From an uncultured Alphaproteobacteria bacterium (GTDB taxonomy: Bacteria; Pseudomonadota; Alphaproteobacteria; Rhizobiales; Ancalomicrobiaceae), in NCBI GenBank assembly GCA_937919435.1, contig CALFRR010000009.1, positions 1 through 37,054 on the forward strand: 37,054 nucleotides of DNA, given 5' to 3'. The translations under genes were made by a program, and so were the position numbers. This document shows, one piece after another, positions 1-8,463 of this stretch; position 1 is the first letter of the stretch, and every line of letters begins with the position of its first letter. The notes beneath the pieces are model-generated. The model was not told where the DNA came from, ran no database searches, and was given only the letters and a program-made list of their open reading frames with translations.

Positions 1-1
1 G

Positions 2-517
2 CAGGTGCTGTTCATGCTGGTGCTGATCCAGTTGATGATCATGCCCGAGGTGCTGCTGGTCGAGAACTACCGGACCCTCTCGCGGATCGGGCTGCTCGAC
101 ACCACGCTCGGCATCGCCCTGCCCTATCTCGCCTCGGCCTTCGGCATCTTCCTGTTCCGCCAGACCTTCAAGAGCGTCCCGAAGGAGCTCGAGGAGGCGG
201 CGCGGCTGGAAGGCGCCAATCCGCTGCAGATCCTGCTCCGGGTGTTCGTGCCGATCGCCAAGCCGACCTACGTCGCCTACGGGCTGGTCACCGTGAGCTA
301 CCACTGGAACAACTTCCTGTGGCCGCTGGTGGTCACCAACTCGGTCGAGACCCGGCCGATCACCGTCGGTCTGCAGGTCTTCGCCACCATCGAACAGGGC
401 GTCGACTGGAGCCTCGTCACCGCCGCGACGCTGCTGTCGGTGGCGCCGCTGCTCGTCGCCTTCCTCCTCTTCCAGCGCCAGTTCGTCCAGAGCTTCATGC
501 GCGCCGGTATCCGCTGA
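2..517 (+). CDS. ABC transporter permease, MalG/UgpE-like (5' end outside window)
   Basis: C-terminal 171 residues of an inner-membrane permease of the carbohydrate (CUT1) type; the reading frame is open to the left edge, so the start lies outside. The EAA cytoplasmic loop that docks on the ATPase is clear: EELEEAARLEGANPLQ followed by a Pro-rich turn. Hydrophobic segments lie on both sides, and the C-terminus (FQRQFVQSFMRAGIR) is typical of MalG/UgpE proteins. It transports sugars, polyols or glycerol-phosphate-type solutes; the substrate cannot be read from this part. A phosphodiesterase gene follows after 31 nt and a phosphatase-family gene 12 nt after that, so a phosphorylated or phosphodiester substrate (Ugp-like) is plausible. 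That is context only. Confidence 0.9.
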   Translation, partial: QVLFMLVLIQLMIMPEVLLVENYRTLSRIGLLDTTLGIALPYLASAFGIFLFRQTFKSVPKELEEAARLEGANPLQILLRVFVPIAKPTYVAYGLVTVSYHWNNFLWPLVVTNSVETRPITVGLQVFATIEQGVDWSLVTAATLLSVAPLLVAFLLFQRQFVQSFMRAGIR

Positions 518-548
518 CGCGGCCGCCGACCCACACGGGACCTCGACC

Positions 549-1346
549 ATGCTCGTCGCCCATCTTTCGGATTTCCACGTCTTCACAGAAACCTCGGAGA
601 CCTCGCTGGTCCGTCCGGACATCGTCGAGGTCGTCGGCCGGATCGTCGCCGACGTGGCCGCCTTCCGGCCGGCGATCGACGCGGTCGTGCTGACCGGCGA
701 CCTCGCCGACGGCGGCACCGCCGCCGACTACGCCGAGGTGCGCCGGCTGCTCGCGCCGCTCTCGGTGCCGATCTTCGCGGTGCCGGGCAACCACGATCGG
801 CGGGAGCCGTTCCGCGCCGCCTTCGCCGACATCCTGCCGTTCGAGCCGGGGCCGTTCCTGAACTGGACCCGCGATCACGGCGACGTCCGGGTGATCGGGC
901 TCGACACGGTGATCCCCGGCAGCCCGTCGGGAATGCTCTGCGCCGAGCGGCTCGGCTGGCTCGAGGCGCAGCTCGAACGGCCTTGGGCCGGTCGCACCTT
1001 CCTGCTGATGCATCATCCGCCGTATCTGACCGGAATCTCGTTCCTCGACGGCATCTCGCTGATCGAGGGCGCCGAGGCGCTCGGGCGGATCGTCGCCCGC
1101 CATGCCGATCGGCTCACCCTGTTCGCCGGCCACATCCACCGTCCCTCGCAGACCACCTGGAACGGCGCCTCGGCGGTGATCGGCGGCAGCGCCGCCTTCC
1201 AGGTGGCGTTGGAGATCGACGGTCCGCGCGAAATCGAACCGGCGTTGGTCGATGCCCCCTACGCCTACTTCATCCACCGCTTCGACGCCTCCGGCGACGT
1301 CAGCATCCATGCGCGCTGGGTCGATCTGCCGGCCCGCGGCCAATGA
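549..1346 (+). CDS. Calcineurin-like metallophosphoesterase (CpdA/GpdQ type)
   Basis: 265-residue dinuclear-metal phosphodiesterase. The five family blocks occur in order: LSDFH (Asp8, His10) at the N-terminus, TGDLADGG near residue 55, GNHDRR near 80, an MHHPP block near 155, and GHIHRP near 195. Length and motifs match the class III cyclic-nucleotide/glycerophosphodiester phosphodiesterases (CpdA, GpdQ, Rv0805). No signal peptide is visible, so it should be cytoplasmic. It lies 31 nt after the ABC permease and 12 nt before the inositol-monophosphatase-family gene, so the three are probably one transcript. That favours hydrolysis of an imported phosphodiester over cAMP turnover, but the sequence does not settle the substrate. 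Confidence 0.88.
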   Translation: MLVAHLSDFHVFTETSETSLVRPDIVEVVGRIVADVAAFRPAIDAVVLTGDLADGGTAADYAEVRRLLAPLSVPIFAVPGNHDRREPFRAAFADILPFEPGPFLNWTRDHGDVRVIGLDTVIPGSPSGMLCAERLGWLEAQLERPWAGRTFLLMHHPPYLTGISFLDGISLIEGAEALGRIVARHADRLTLFAGHIHRPSQTTWNGASAVIGGSAAFQVALEIDGPREIEPALVDAPYAYFIHRFDASGDVSIHARWVDLPARGQ

Positions 1347-1358
1347 GGAACCCGCGTC

Positions 1359-2135
1359 ATGCGTGATGCGATCGAAGGACTGGCCCGCACCGCGGGCGAA
1401 ATCGCGCTCGCCCATTTCCGTCGACCGGGCGACCTCGGCGTCGAACAGAAGGGGCCGCTCGACCTGGTCACCGCCGCCGATCGGGAGGTCGAGCGTTTCC
1501 TGACCGACCAACTCGCCCAAATGTTCCCGGACGACGGCGTGTTCGGCGAGGAAGGTGCGTCACGGCCGGGCAAGTCGGGGCGCACCTGGGTGCTCGATCC
1601 GATCGACGGCACCTTCAACTTCGTCCGCGGCACCGACTGCTGGATGATCTCGATCGGCCTGCACGCCGAGGGCCGGCCGGTCTTCGGCACCGTCCATGCA
1701 CCGGTGCGCGGCTGGATGCTGTCGGGCGGCGACGGATTCGCCGCCACCCGGGACGGCCGGCCGATCCCGCCGCCGGCCGCCCACGATCCGAGCCGGGCGG
1801 TGGCCGGCCTCGGCTTCCACACCACGATCGCCGTCCCGACCCGGCTGAAGATCATCGAATCCGTGATGGTCGACGCCGGAATGACCTTTCGCCACAACGG
1901 CTCGGCGGCGATGTCGCTGAGCGAGGTCGCGCTCGGCGAGAGCGACGGCTACATCGGCCTCGGCGAAGCGACCTGGGACGTCATGGGGGTGATGCCGGTG
2001 CTCGCCGCGCTCGGTCTCGCCTCCACCATCGACTGGCCTTCCACTTCTTTAGGCGACAAACTCGATTTCGCATGTGGTACAAACGGCTTTCTCGAGGCCA
2101 TTGCCCGAGTCATGCCGCATCTGGAAGCGGCTTGA
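1359..2135 (+). CDS. Inositol monophosphatase family protein
   Basis: 258-residue Mg2+-dependent phosphatase of the IMPase/FIG superfamily. Metal-site motifs are complete: GEEG with Glu64/Glu65, DPIDGTFNFV with Asp80 and Asp83, and a C-terminal WD with Asp207. The chain has normal length for the family, whose members act on inositol phosphates, histidinol phosphate, PAP or fructose-1,6-bisphosphate. It starts 12 nt after the metallophosphoesterase, implying translational coupling. The obvious reading is that it removes phosphate from the monoester left by that enzyme, for example an inositol or glycerol phosphate. Histidinol-phosphatase activity is an alternative that sequence alone cannot exclude. 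Confidence 0.88.
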   Translation: MRDAIEGLARTAGEIALAHFRRPGDLGVEQKGPLDLVTAADREVERFLTDQLAQMFPDDGVFGEEGASRPGKSGRTWVLDPIDGTFNFVRGTDCWMISIGLHAEGRPVFGTVHAPVRGWMLSGGDGFAATRDGRPIPPPAAHDPSRAVAGLGFHTTIAVPTRLKIIESVMVDAGMTFRHNGSAAMSLSEVALGESDGYIGLGEATWDVMGVMPVLAALGLASTIDWPSTSLGDKLDFACGTNGFLEAIARVMPHLEAA

Positions 2136-2201
2136 GGAGCGTCCGGCGACCGACGGCAGGCAGATCGGCGGACATCGAACCAACACCGTCATGGTGGAAG
2201 G

Positions 2202-3842
2202 ATGACCGAATTGTCGTCGTTGGTCGTGCTTGTCGATCTCGTCGGAGCGGTGTCGCTCCTGGTCTGGGGACTGGGCCTCGTCCGGTCCGGAATGGAACGC
2301 GCCTTCGGCGGGCGCATGCGGATCTTCCTGGCGCTCGGGACCCGTAATCGGGCGCTGGCCTTCGGCATCGGTCTGGCGACCACGCTGGTGCTGCAATCGA
2401 GCACCGCGACGGCGCTGATGACCGCGGGTTACGTCGGCCAGGGGCTGATCGATCTCGCCATGGCGCATGCGATCATGCTCGGCGCCGACGTCGGCACCAG
2501 CCTCGTCGCCCAGATGCTGTCGCTGAAGCTCCACTGGCTGTCGCCGCTGCTGATCCTCGGCGGCGTCGCCGCTCTGCGCTCCACCGGAACCAACCGCGGT
2601 CAGGGCCTCGGCCGGGCGGTGCTCGGCATCGGCCTGATGCTGCTGGCGCTGAAACTGCTCGGCGAGGCGACCGCGCCGATGCGGGATTCGCCGGCGATCG
2701 CCCAGTTCCTGTCGCTGCTCGGCGGTGCGCCGATCTTCGCCATGCTCGCCGCGGCGCTGCTCGCCGCGGTCGCCGCCTCGAGCCTCGCCGTGGTGCTGTT
2801 CGTGGCGACGCTCTCGGGCGTGATCGATCCCGTCCTGACGATCCCCTTCGTCGCAGGCGCCAACCTGGGCAGTGCGATACTGCCCTTCCTGACGGCGGGC
2901 CAGGAACGGGAGGCCCGCCGGATCGGGCTCGGCAATCTCCTCATGCGGTCGATCGGCGCGGTGGCGGTGACGCTCGCCCTGCCACTCTACGCCGAGGACC
3001 TGGTCGCGTTCGCCGGCGGGCCACGCTTCGCGGTCGACATCCACGTCGCCTTCAATCTGGTGCTGGCGGTCGTCTTCCTGCCGCTGGTCGGCGCGGTGGC
3101 GGCGCTGGTGCGCCGTCTGCTGCCGGCCGTCGAGCGGGCGCCGGACGGCCCCAAGCACCTCGATCCGGCGGCCCTCGCCTCACCGCCCACCGCCCTCGCC
3201 GCGGCGGCGCGGGAGACGCTCAGGGTCGGCGACAAGGTCGAGCGGATGCTGGAGACCAGCCTCGCCGCCCTGCGCACCGACGACGAACGGCTGTGCGCCC
3301 GTGTGTCGGAGATGGACGACGAGGTCGACAAGATCCAGGAGGCGATCAAGCTCTACGTCGCCAAGCTCGGCCAGGACCGTCTCGACGAGGCGCAGGACAG
3401 GCTCGCCTCGGACATTCTGTCCTACGCGATCAACCTCGAGCACATCGGCGACATCGTCACCAAGAACCTCAACAATCTCGCCAAGAAGAAGATCGCGCAG
3501 CGGACCTCGTTCTCCGACGAGGGCTTCGCCGAGATCGAACGGTTCTTCCTGTCGACGATCGAGAACCTGCACCTCGCCCAGACCGTGTTCATGGTCCGGG
3601 ACAGCCGGCTGGCCCGCAAGCTGGTGGAGAGCAAGATCGAGATCCGCCACATGGAATCGACTTCCACCCAGGCGCATCTCCGGCGGTTCCAGGCGCAACG
3701 GCCGGAAACCGTCCAGTCGAGCTCGCTGCATCTCGACATCCTGCGTGATCTGAAGCGGATCAACGCCCATCTCGCCTCGGTCGCCTACCCGATCCTCGAC
3801 GAGATCGGCGCTCTGCGCGAAAGCCGGCTCCGGGCCGAATGA
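2202..3842 (+). CDS. Na+/phosphate cotransporter family protein with PhoU-like C-terminal domain
   Basis: 546 residues in two parts. Residues 1-310 are membrane-embedded with the internally repeated NptA/PNaS fold: VLQSSTAT at 63-70 with GADVGTS at 94-100, then the second repeat ASSLAVV near 192 with GANLGSA at 219-225. Residues from about 335 to 540 are charged, helical and PhoU-like (repeated E-x-x-D patterns). This architecture matches bacterial YjbB/NptA proteins; E. coli YjbB exports Pi when intracellular phosphate is high. The gene follows the phosphatase by 66 nt and ends at a hairpin terminator. A role as a Pi release valve for the upstream phosphoesterases is attractive, but import is also possible. 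Confidence 0.88.
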   Translation: MTELSSLVVLVDLVGAVSLLVWGLGLVRSGMERAFGGRMRIFLALGTRNRALAFGIGLATTLVLQSSTATALMTAGYVGQGLIDLAMAHAIMLGADVGTSLVAQMLSLKLHWLSPLLILGGVAALRSTGTNRGQGLGRAVLGIGLMLLALKLLGEATAPMRDSPAIAQFLSLLGGAPIFAMLAAALLAAVAASSLAVVLFVATLSGVIDPVLTIPFVAGANLGSAILPFLTAGQEREARRIGLGNLLMRSIGAVAVTLALPLYAEDLVAFAGGPRFAVDIHVAFNLVLAVVFLPLVGAVAALVRRLLPAVERAPDGPKHLDPAALASPPTALAAAARETLRVGDKVERMLETSLAALRTDDERLCARVSEMDDEVDKIQEAIKLYVAKLGQDRLDEAQDRLASDILSYAINLEHIGDIVTKNLNNLAKKKIAQRTSFSDEGFAEIERFFLSTIENLHLAQTVFMVRDSRLARKLVESKIEIRHMESTSTQAHLRRFQAQRPETVQSSSLHLDILRDLKRINAHLASVAYPILDEIGALRESRLRAE

Positions 3843-3850
3843 CACCCCTC

Positions 3851-3876
3851 CGGCGGGTCCTCGACGGGACCCGCCG
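3851..3876 (+). terminator. Hairpin terminator after the Na/Pi transporter gene
   Basis: Perfect 10-bp GC-rich stem (CGGCGGGTCC with GGACCCGCCG) with a 6-nt loop, starting 8 nt after the stop codon. Only a weak pyrimidine tract follows. It closes the phosphoesterase operon. The rest of the gap to 4203 holds no credible gene, only the operator described at 4103. Confidence 0.7.
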
Positions 3877-4102
3877 GCCTCTTCCGGAACCGCCTCGATC
3901 GGTCCGGAAGAACGGGCATCCGTCCGCCCCCGCCGCCGGACTTGTCCACGGGAGTCTCGCCGTCATCGCCGGCCCGCCCGCCGACCCTCGATCCGGCGCC
4001 GAAGACCGCCACTTCCCGCCCCTGCCGTCCGACCGTCCGAGACGCCTCCTCGAGGCCCGCGGCTACGTCGTGACAACCATCTCGGATCCTACCTACTTGC
4101 TT

Positions 4103-4116
4103 CTGTAGCGATACAG
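4103..4116. promoter_or_regulatory. Putative LacI-family operator upstream of the sugar isomerase/TRAP operon
   Basis: CTGTAGCGATACAG is a near-perfect palindrome around a central CG, with six of seven base pairs symmetric. That is the form of LacI/GalR-family operators. It lies 88 nt before the isomerase start. A GTGACA (4070-4075) upstream could be a -35 box, but I see no convincing -10. The LacI-type regulator encoded at 8464-9510 is the natural candidate protein. This is a pattern call, not a proven site. Confidence 0.45.
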
Positions 4117-4203
4117 GTTATCGTCGCCGCAACGAGCAGAACGGCCGGCCGATCGGCCGGTTGGAACGGCTCCAGAACGACAAGAAGTGGTATCGGGACG
4201 GAA

Positions 4204-5376
4204 ATGGCGAAGCTGTATCGCAGCAGAGAGTTCTTGCAGGATCACATTCGTCGCACGCTCGCCTTCTACGATCGAAACGCGTTCGATCCGGAGGGCGGCT
4301 TCTTCCATTGCCTGATGTGCGACGGCACCGTCTTCGATCGCGCCACCCGCACGCTGGTCGCCTCGTGCCGTGTCGTCTTCAACTACGCCATGGCGTGGCG
4401 CCTCTTCGGCGAGGAGCGCCATCGGCGGTTCATGCTGCACGCGCTCGAAGACCTGCGGCGCCGCCATTTCGATCCGGCGACCGGCCGCTACGCCTGGCGG
4501 GTGGTCGGCACCGAGGTCGCCGACGCCTCCGACATCTGCTACGGCCTCGCCTTCGTCCTGCTCGCCCAGGCCCACGCGGTGATGGCCGGGGTCGAGGAGG
4601 CCCGCACCGGGATCTACGAGACCCGCGACCTGCTCGAGCGACGCTTCTGGCTGCCCGACGACGGTCTCTACGCCAGCGACACCGGTCCGGACGGTCGGCC
4701 GACCGGCTATCGCGGGCAGAACGACAACATGCACGCCTGCGAGGCGATGATCGCCGCCTTCGAGGCGACCGGCGACGTCTGGTTCCTCGATCGCGCCGCC
4801 GGTATCGCCGAGGCGATGACCGTCCGGCTGGCGGAGCCCTGCGGTGGCGCGGTGTGGGAACACTACACCGTCGACTGGAGTCCCGACTTCGACTACGCCC
4901 GCGGCGACACCTCGAACCAGATCCGTCCCTGGGGCTTCCAGACCGGCCATCAGACCGAGTGGGCCAAGCTCCTGCTGATCCTCGACCGCCACCGGCCCGA
5001 GCCCTGGCGGCTCGACCGCGCGAAGGCGCTGTTCGACCGGGCGATGGAACTGGGATGGGACGAGACCCACGGCGGCCTGATCTACGGCTACGGCCCGGAC
5101 GGTGTTCCCTGCGACTTCGACAAGTATTTCTGGGTGCAGGCCGAGTCGATCGCCGCCTCGGCGCTGCTCGGCCATGCGACCGGTGACGATCGTTATTGGC
5201 AATGGTACGATCGTCTGTGGAGTTACGCCGACGCGCACTTCGTCGATCATGACCATGGCGCCTGGTATCGCATCCTGACGCGCGACAATCGGCGATACGA
5301 CGACCGAAAGTCGTACAACAACAAGATGGATTATCACACGATGGGTGCGTGCCACGAGGCCCTCACCGTCGTCTGA
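4204..5376 (+). CDS. AGE-family sugar epimerase/isomerase (mannose isomerase/YihS-like)
   Basis: 390-residue (alpha/alpha)6-barrel enzyme of the N-acylglucosamine 2-epimerase superfamily. Signature blocks are RGQNDNMHACEAM near 180, PWGFQTGHQTEWAKL with His249, FWVQAESIAA near 310, and KMDYHTMGACHEA with His378. The two histidines fall where the general acid/base pair lies in YihS and RenBP. The length suits YihS or mannose isomerase (aldose-ketose isomerisation) as well as RenBP. The ATG follows a GGACGG-like Shine-Dalgarno. It heads an operon-like run with a TRAP transporter 81 nt downstream and a LacI regulator at the end, so it probably isomerises the imported sugar. The exact sugar is unknown. 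Confidence 0.85.
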   Translation: MAKLYRSREFLQDHIRRTLAFYDRNAFDPEGGFFHCLMCDGTVFDRATRTLVASCRVVFNYAMAWRLFGEERHRRFMLHALEDLRRRHFDPATGRYAWRVVGTEVADASDICYGLAFVLLAQAHAVMAGVEEARTGIYETRDLLERRFWLPDDGLYASDTGPDGRPTGYRGQNDNMHACEAMIAAFEATGDVWFLDRAAGIAEAMTVRLAEPCGGAVWEHYTVDWSPDFDYARGDTSNQIRPWGFQTGHQTEWAKLLLILDRHRPEPWRLDRAKALFDRAMELGWDETHGGLIYGYGPDGVPCDFDKYFWVQAESIAASALLGHATGDDRYWQWYDRLWSYADAHFVDHDHGAWYRILTRDNRRYDDRKSYNNKMDYHTMGACHEALTVV

Positions 5377-5457
5377 TCCCTCTGCGGCGCGGCGGTGAGG
5401 AGCCGGCACGCCGCTTCGACTTCACGAAGCCCACGAAAGGGCAAGGAGGAAAGCCGA

Positions 5458-6429
5458 ATGAACATCAAGATCACTCTCGCCGCGCTGGCGGCTTCCGTCG
5501 CGCTGGTCGCGCCGGTTCAGGCCCAGACCTTCACCCTCAACGTCAGCACCTCGCAGGTCGCCGACGACCCGATGTACAAGGGGCTGCTCGAGTTCAAGAA
5601 GAACGTCGAGGCGCGGTCCGGCGGCAAGATCTCGGTGAAGACCTATCCGGCGTCCCAGCTCGGCTCGGACGAAGACGTGGTCGAGCAGATCCGCGCCGGT
5701 TCCGGCGTCGCGCTGATCACCGACGGCGCCCGCATGGAGCCCTACGTCAAGGAATTCGGCATCCTGACCGCGCCCTACATCGTCAACAGCTTCGAAGAGA
5801 TGCGCAAGTTCTCGATGTCGCCGCTGTTCGCGGAGTGGAACAAGAAGCTGCACGACAAGGCCGGCTTCACCGTCTTCTCGTTCAACTGGTACCAGGGCGA
5901 GCGCAACCTCGTCACCAACAAGCCGATCACCAAGCCGGCCGACATGAACGGCGTGCGCATGCGCACCCCGGGCGCGCCGATGTGGATCGAGACCGGGCGC
6001 GCGCTCGGCGCCTCCCCCACCCCGCTGCCGTGGTCGGAAGCCTATTCGGCGCTGTCGATGAAGGCGATCGACGCCGTCGAAGTGCAGTATCCGTCGCTGT
6101 GGGGCTCGCGCCTCTACGAAGTGACCAAGTACGTCACCAAGACCAAGCACATCCAGCTGGTCACCGGTCTGATCGGTTCGGCCGCGTGGTTCGACAAGCT
6201 CCCGGCCGATCTGCAGAAGATCATCACCGAGGAATCGGTGAAGGCCGGCGACTACGCCTCCAAGCTGACCCTCGACTCCCTCGCCCAGATCGAAAAGGAC
6301 ATCCAGGCGAAGGGCATGGTGGTCAGCGAAGTCGATCTCGCGCCGTTCAAGGCCGCCGCTCAGGCGGTCTACGACAAGTTCGGCTACAACGATCTGCGCA
6401 AGCAGATCACGGAAGTCATCGCCAAGTGA
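5458..6429 (+). CDS. TRAP transporter solute-binding protein (DctP family), first locus
   Basis: 323-residue periplasmic binding protein. The start at 5458 is set by the strong AAGGAGGAAAGCCG Shine-Dalgarno and gives a clean Sec signal peptide (MNIKITLAALAASVALVAP, cleavage after AQA). The DctP hallmark GVRMRTPGAPMW occurs near 165-176; Arg169 is the likely ligand-carboxylate arginine. LPWSEAYSAL and KAIDAVE blocks follow. It feeds the QM membrane subunits encoded next. DctP-family ligands are usually carboxylates (C4-dicarboxylates, sugar acids, sialic acid), so with an AGE isomerase next door a sugar acid or sugar is likely. The neighbouring LacI and the palindrome at 4103 suggest sugar-inducible expression. 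Confidence 0.92.
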   Translation: MNIKITLAALAASVALVAPVQAQTFTLNVSTSQVADDPMYKGLLEFKKNVEARSGGKISVKTYPASQLGSDEDVVEQIRAGSGVALITDGARMEPYVKEFGILTAPYIVNSFEEMRKFSMSPLFAEWNKKLHDKAGFTVFSFNWYQGERNLVTNKPITKPADMNGVRMRTPGAPMWIETGRALGASPTPLPWSEAYSALSMKAIDAVEVQYPSLWGSRLYEVTKYVTKTKHIQLVTGLIGSAAWFDKLPADLQKIITEESVKAGDYASKLTLDSLAQIEKDIQAKGMVVSEVDLAPFKAAAQAVYDKFGYNDLRKQITEVIAK

Positions 6430-6442
6430 CGTGACGCCGACC

Positions 6443-6479
6443 TTCCGTCCCGCCGTCCCTCCGGACGGTCGGGGCGGAA
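6443..6479 (+). promoter_or_regulatory. Intercistronic hairpin between TRAP SBP and small permease
   Basis: Sixteen paired bases (6443-6458 with 6463-6479), one bulged T and one G-T pair, loop CTCC, starting 13 nt after the SBP stop. No T-tract follows. It probably stabilises the SBP message or partially terminates, giving more SBP than permease. Confidence 0.6.
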
Positions 6480-6536
6480 GCCTGTCGCGGCGCCGTCCAC
6501 CCTTGCCACACCATCCTCGCCGAGTCGGGATCGTCC

Positions 6537-7028
6537 ATGCGCAAGCTCCTCTATTCGATCGAAGAATTCCTGGCCGTGGTGCTGTTCGCGGGAACCGGCG
6601 TTCTGGTTCTCGTCGGCGCCGTCGGTCGCACCGCCGGTGCTCCTCAGATCTGGTCGGTCGACCTCGCTCAGGCCTTCTTCGCCTGGGCCTGCGTCTTCGG
6701 CGCGGATCTCGCGATGAAGAATCGCGGGCACATCGTCATCGACCTGTTCGTGCGGCCGATTCCGCCGGCCGGACAGACCGTGCTCAACTATCTCTGGCAG
6801 GTGGTGATCGCGGTGTTCCTCGGGCTGCTCGTCTATCTCGGGACGAAGCTCACCCTGATCAACACGCAGCGCGAACTCGGCGACATCGGCGTCAGCTACG
6901 CCTGGGTCACGGCTTCCGTCCCGTGCGGCGCCGCGCTGATGCTGGTCACCACTCTCATCCGCCTTTCCGACTTCGTCGCGGGGCGTGAGGCCACCACGAT
7001 CGAAGGCAAAGACGGAGACGCGCTATGA
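6537..7028 (+). CDS. TRAP transporter small permease (DctQ family), first locus
   Basis: 163-residue inner-membrane protein with four predicted hydrophobic helices. It has the DctQ features: a WSVDLAQAFFAWACVFGADLAMKNRGHIVIDLF region (positions about 39-71) with the conserved charged AMKNRGH turn and a D-L-F after it. It forms the fixed membrane part with the large subunit. Its last codons overlap the start of the next gene by 4 nt (ATGA), so translation is coupled. It lies 107 nt after the SBP stop, with a hairpin between. Confidence 0.9.
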   Translation: MRKLLYSIEEFLAVVLFAGTGVLVLVGAVGRTAGAPQIWSVDLAQAFFAWACVFGADLAMKNRGHIVIDLFVRPIPPAGQTVLNYLWQVVIAVFLGLLVYLGTKLTLINTQRELGDIGVSYAWVTASVPCGAALMLVTTLIRLSDFVAGREATTIEGKDGDAL

Positions 7029-8311
7029 CCGGCACGCTGACGATCCTGTTTCTCGTTCTGATGTTCCTCGGTATGCCGGTCGCCTTCTCGATCGGCGTGT
7101 CGTTCATCCTCTTCTATCTGTTCGGCCCGGCGCCGGCGATGATCTCGGTGCAGAAGATCGTCGGGGCGACCCAGTCGTTCCCGCTGCTCGCGGTGCCGCT
7201 GTTCATCTTCGCCGGCCACCTGATGAACCAGTCGGGCATCACCGAACGCCTGATACGGCTGTCGACCGTGCTGACCGGCTGGATCAGCGGCGGCCTCGGC
7301 CATGTCGCGATCATGCTGTCGGCGCTGATGGGCGGCGTCTCCGGATCGGCGGTCGCCGACGCGGCGATGGAAGCCCGCGTCCTCGGACCGTCGATGCTGA
7401 AGTCGGGCCTGTCGAAGGGCTATGCCTGCGCGGTCATGTCGGTCGGCTCGCTGATCACCGCGACCATCCCGCCCAGCGTCGGCCTGATCATCTACGGCTA
7501 TCTCGGCAACGTCTCGATCGGCCGGCTGTTCGCCGGTGGCATCGTGCCGGGCATCCTGATGACCTTCGCGCTGATGGGTACCGCCTACGTCATCGCCAAG
7601 AAGCGCGGCTACCAGCCGGAGCTGAAGTCGATCCCGTCGGGCCGCGAAATCGGCCGGGCGGTGTGGGACTGCAAGTGGGCGCTGGTGTTCCCGGTGTTCC
7701 TGATCGTCGGTATCCGCTACGGCGTGTTCACGCCTTCGGAGGCCGGTGCCTTCGCCATCGCCTATGCGATCGCCATCGGCATCTTCGTCTATCGGGAACT
7801 CACCCTGGCCAAGCTGATCGAGTCGCTGCGCCATTCGGTCCAGGACATCGGCATGATCATGCTGATCATCATGCTGTCCTCGATGATCGGCTACGTCATC
7901 ACCCTCGAAGCGGTGCCGCAGAGCGCGGCCGAGTTCCTGACCGGACTGACCAGCAACAAGTATCTGCTGATGCTGTTGCTCGTCGCGTTCATCCTGTTCC
8001 TCGGCTGTCTCCTGGAGAGCACGGTGATCGTGCTGCTGCTCACCCCGATCCTGGTGCCGGTGGTGCAGGCGGCGGGCATCGATCTCGTCCACTTCGGCCT
8101 CGTCATGATGACCGCGACGACGCTCGGGTCGATGACCCCGCCGGTCGGCGTCGCCATGTTCGCCGTCTGCGGCATCATGAAATGTCCGATGAACGAGTAC
8201 ACCCGCGAGGCGTGGCCGTTCATCGCGGCCGTCATCGCGCTGATCGTCTTCATGATCTTCGTGCCGACCGCCGTGCTGATCGTGCCGGACCTGGTGTTCG
8301 GCGCCGGCTGA
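7025..8311 (+). CDS. TRAP transporter large permease (DctM family), first locus
   Basis: 428-residue, very hydrophobic membrane protein with about twelve helices, the transport-catalysing subunit of a tripartite TRAP system. Family blocks are MFLGMPVAFSIGVS at the N-terminus, PLFIFAGHLMNQSG near 58, MGGVSGSAVADAA near 100, SLITATIPPSVGLIIYGYL near 140, and TTLGSMTPPVGVAMFAVC near 360. Import is normally driven by a Na+ gradient. The start ATG overlaps the stop of the small permease. A strong terminator begins 7 nt after the stop, so the LacI regulator downstream has its own transcript. Confidence 0.93.
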   Translation: MTGTLTILFLVLMFLGMPVAFSIGVSFILFYLFGPAPAMISVQKIVGATQSFPLLAVPLFIFAGHLMNQSGITERLIRLSTVLTGWISGGLGHVAIMLSALMGGVSGSAVADAAMEARVLGPSMLKSGLSKGYACAVMSVGSLITATIPPSVGLIIYGYLGNVSIGRLFAGGIVPGILMTFALMGTAYVIAKKRGYQPELKSIPSGREIGRAVWDCKWALVFPVFLIVGIRYGVFTPSEAGAFAIAYAIAIGIFVYRELTLAKLIESLRHSVQDIGMIMLIIMLSSMIGYVITLEAVPQSAAEFLTGLTSNKYLLMLLLVAFILFLGCLLESTVIVLLLTPILVPVVQAAGIDLVHFGLVMMTATTLGSMTPPVGVAMFAVCGIMKCPMNEYTREAWPFIAAVIALIVFMIFVPTAVLIVPDLVFGAG

Positions 8312-8317
8312 TCGCTC

Positions 8318-8350
8318 CGCCCGATCGGGTCCTCCTGATCCGATCGGGCG
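8318..8350 (+). terminator. Terminator of the first TRAP operon
   Basis: Perfect 11-bp stem (CGCCCGATCGG with CCGATCGGGCG) and an 11-nt loop, immediately after the large permease stop. The T-tract is absent, as often in high-GC genomes. Confidence 0.65.
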
Positions 8351-8369
8351 AATGCCGGAATGAAAGACG

Positions 8370-8387
8370 TCGTGACGCGGGTCACGA
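8370..8387. promoter_or_regulatory. Palindrome upstream of the LacI-type regulator gene
   Basis: TCGTGACGCGGGTCACGA has perfect 7-nt arms around GCGG and lies 77 nt before the regulator start, in its promoter region. It differs from the site at 4103. Autoregulation or control by another dimeric protein is possible. Confidence 0.35.
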
Positions 8388-8463
8388 GGCGTGCAATATC
8401 CGATCACCTCGACGGCCGGCATCGAGCCTCGATTCCGGCCGAAACCATCGTGAGGCCAGATCC

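Noticed and set aside
3839..4108. 89-codon plus-strand open frame after the Na/Pi transporter
   Set aside because: It starts inside the terminator hairpin region, has no ribosome site and no recognisable protein features.
6896..8422. A 508-codon open frame on the minus strand over the TRAP large permease
   Set aside because: The composition is His/Arg/Asp/Gln-rich without any recognisable motif, and it is antisense to a clear DctM protein.
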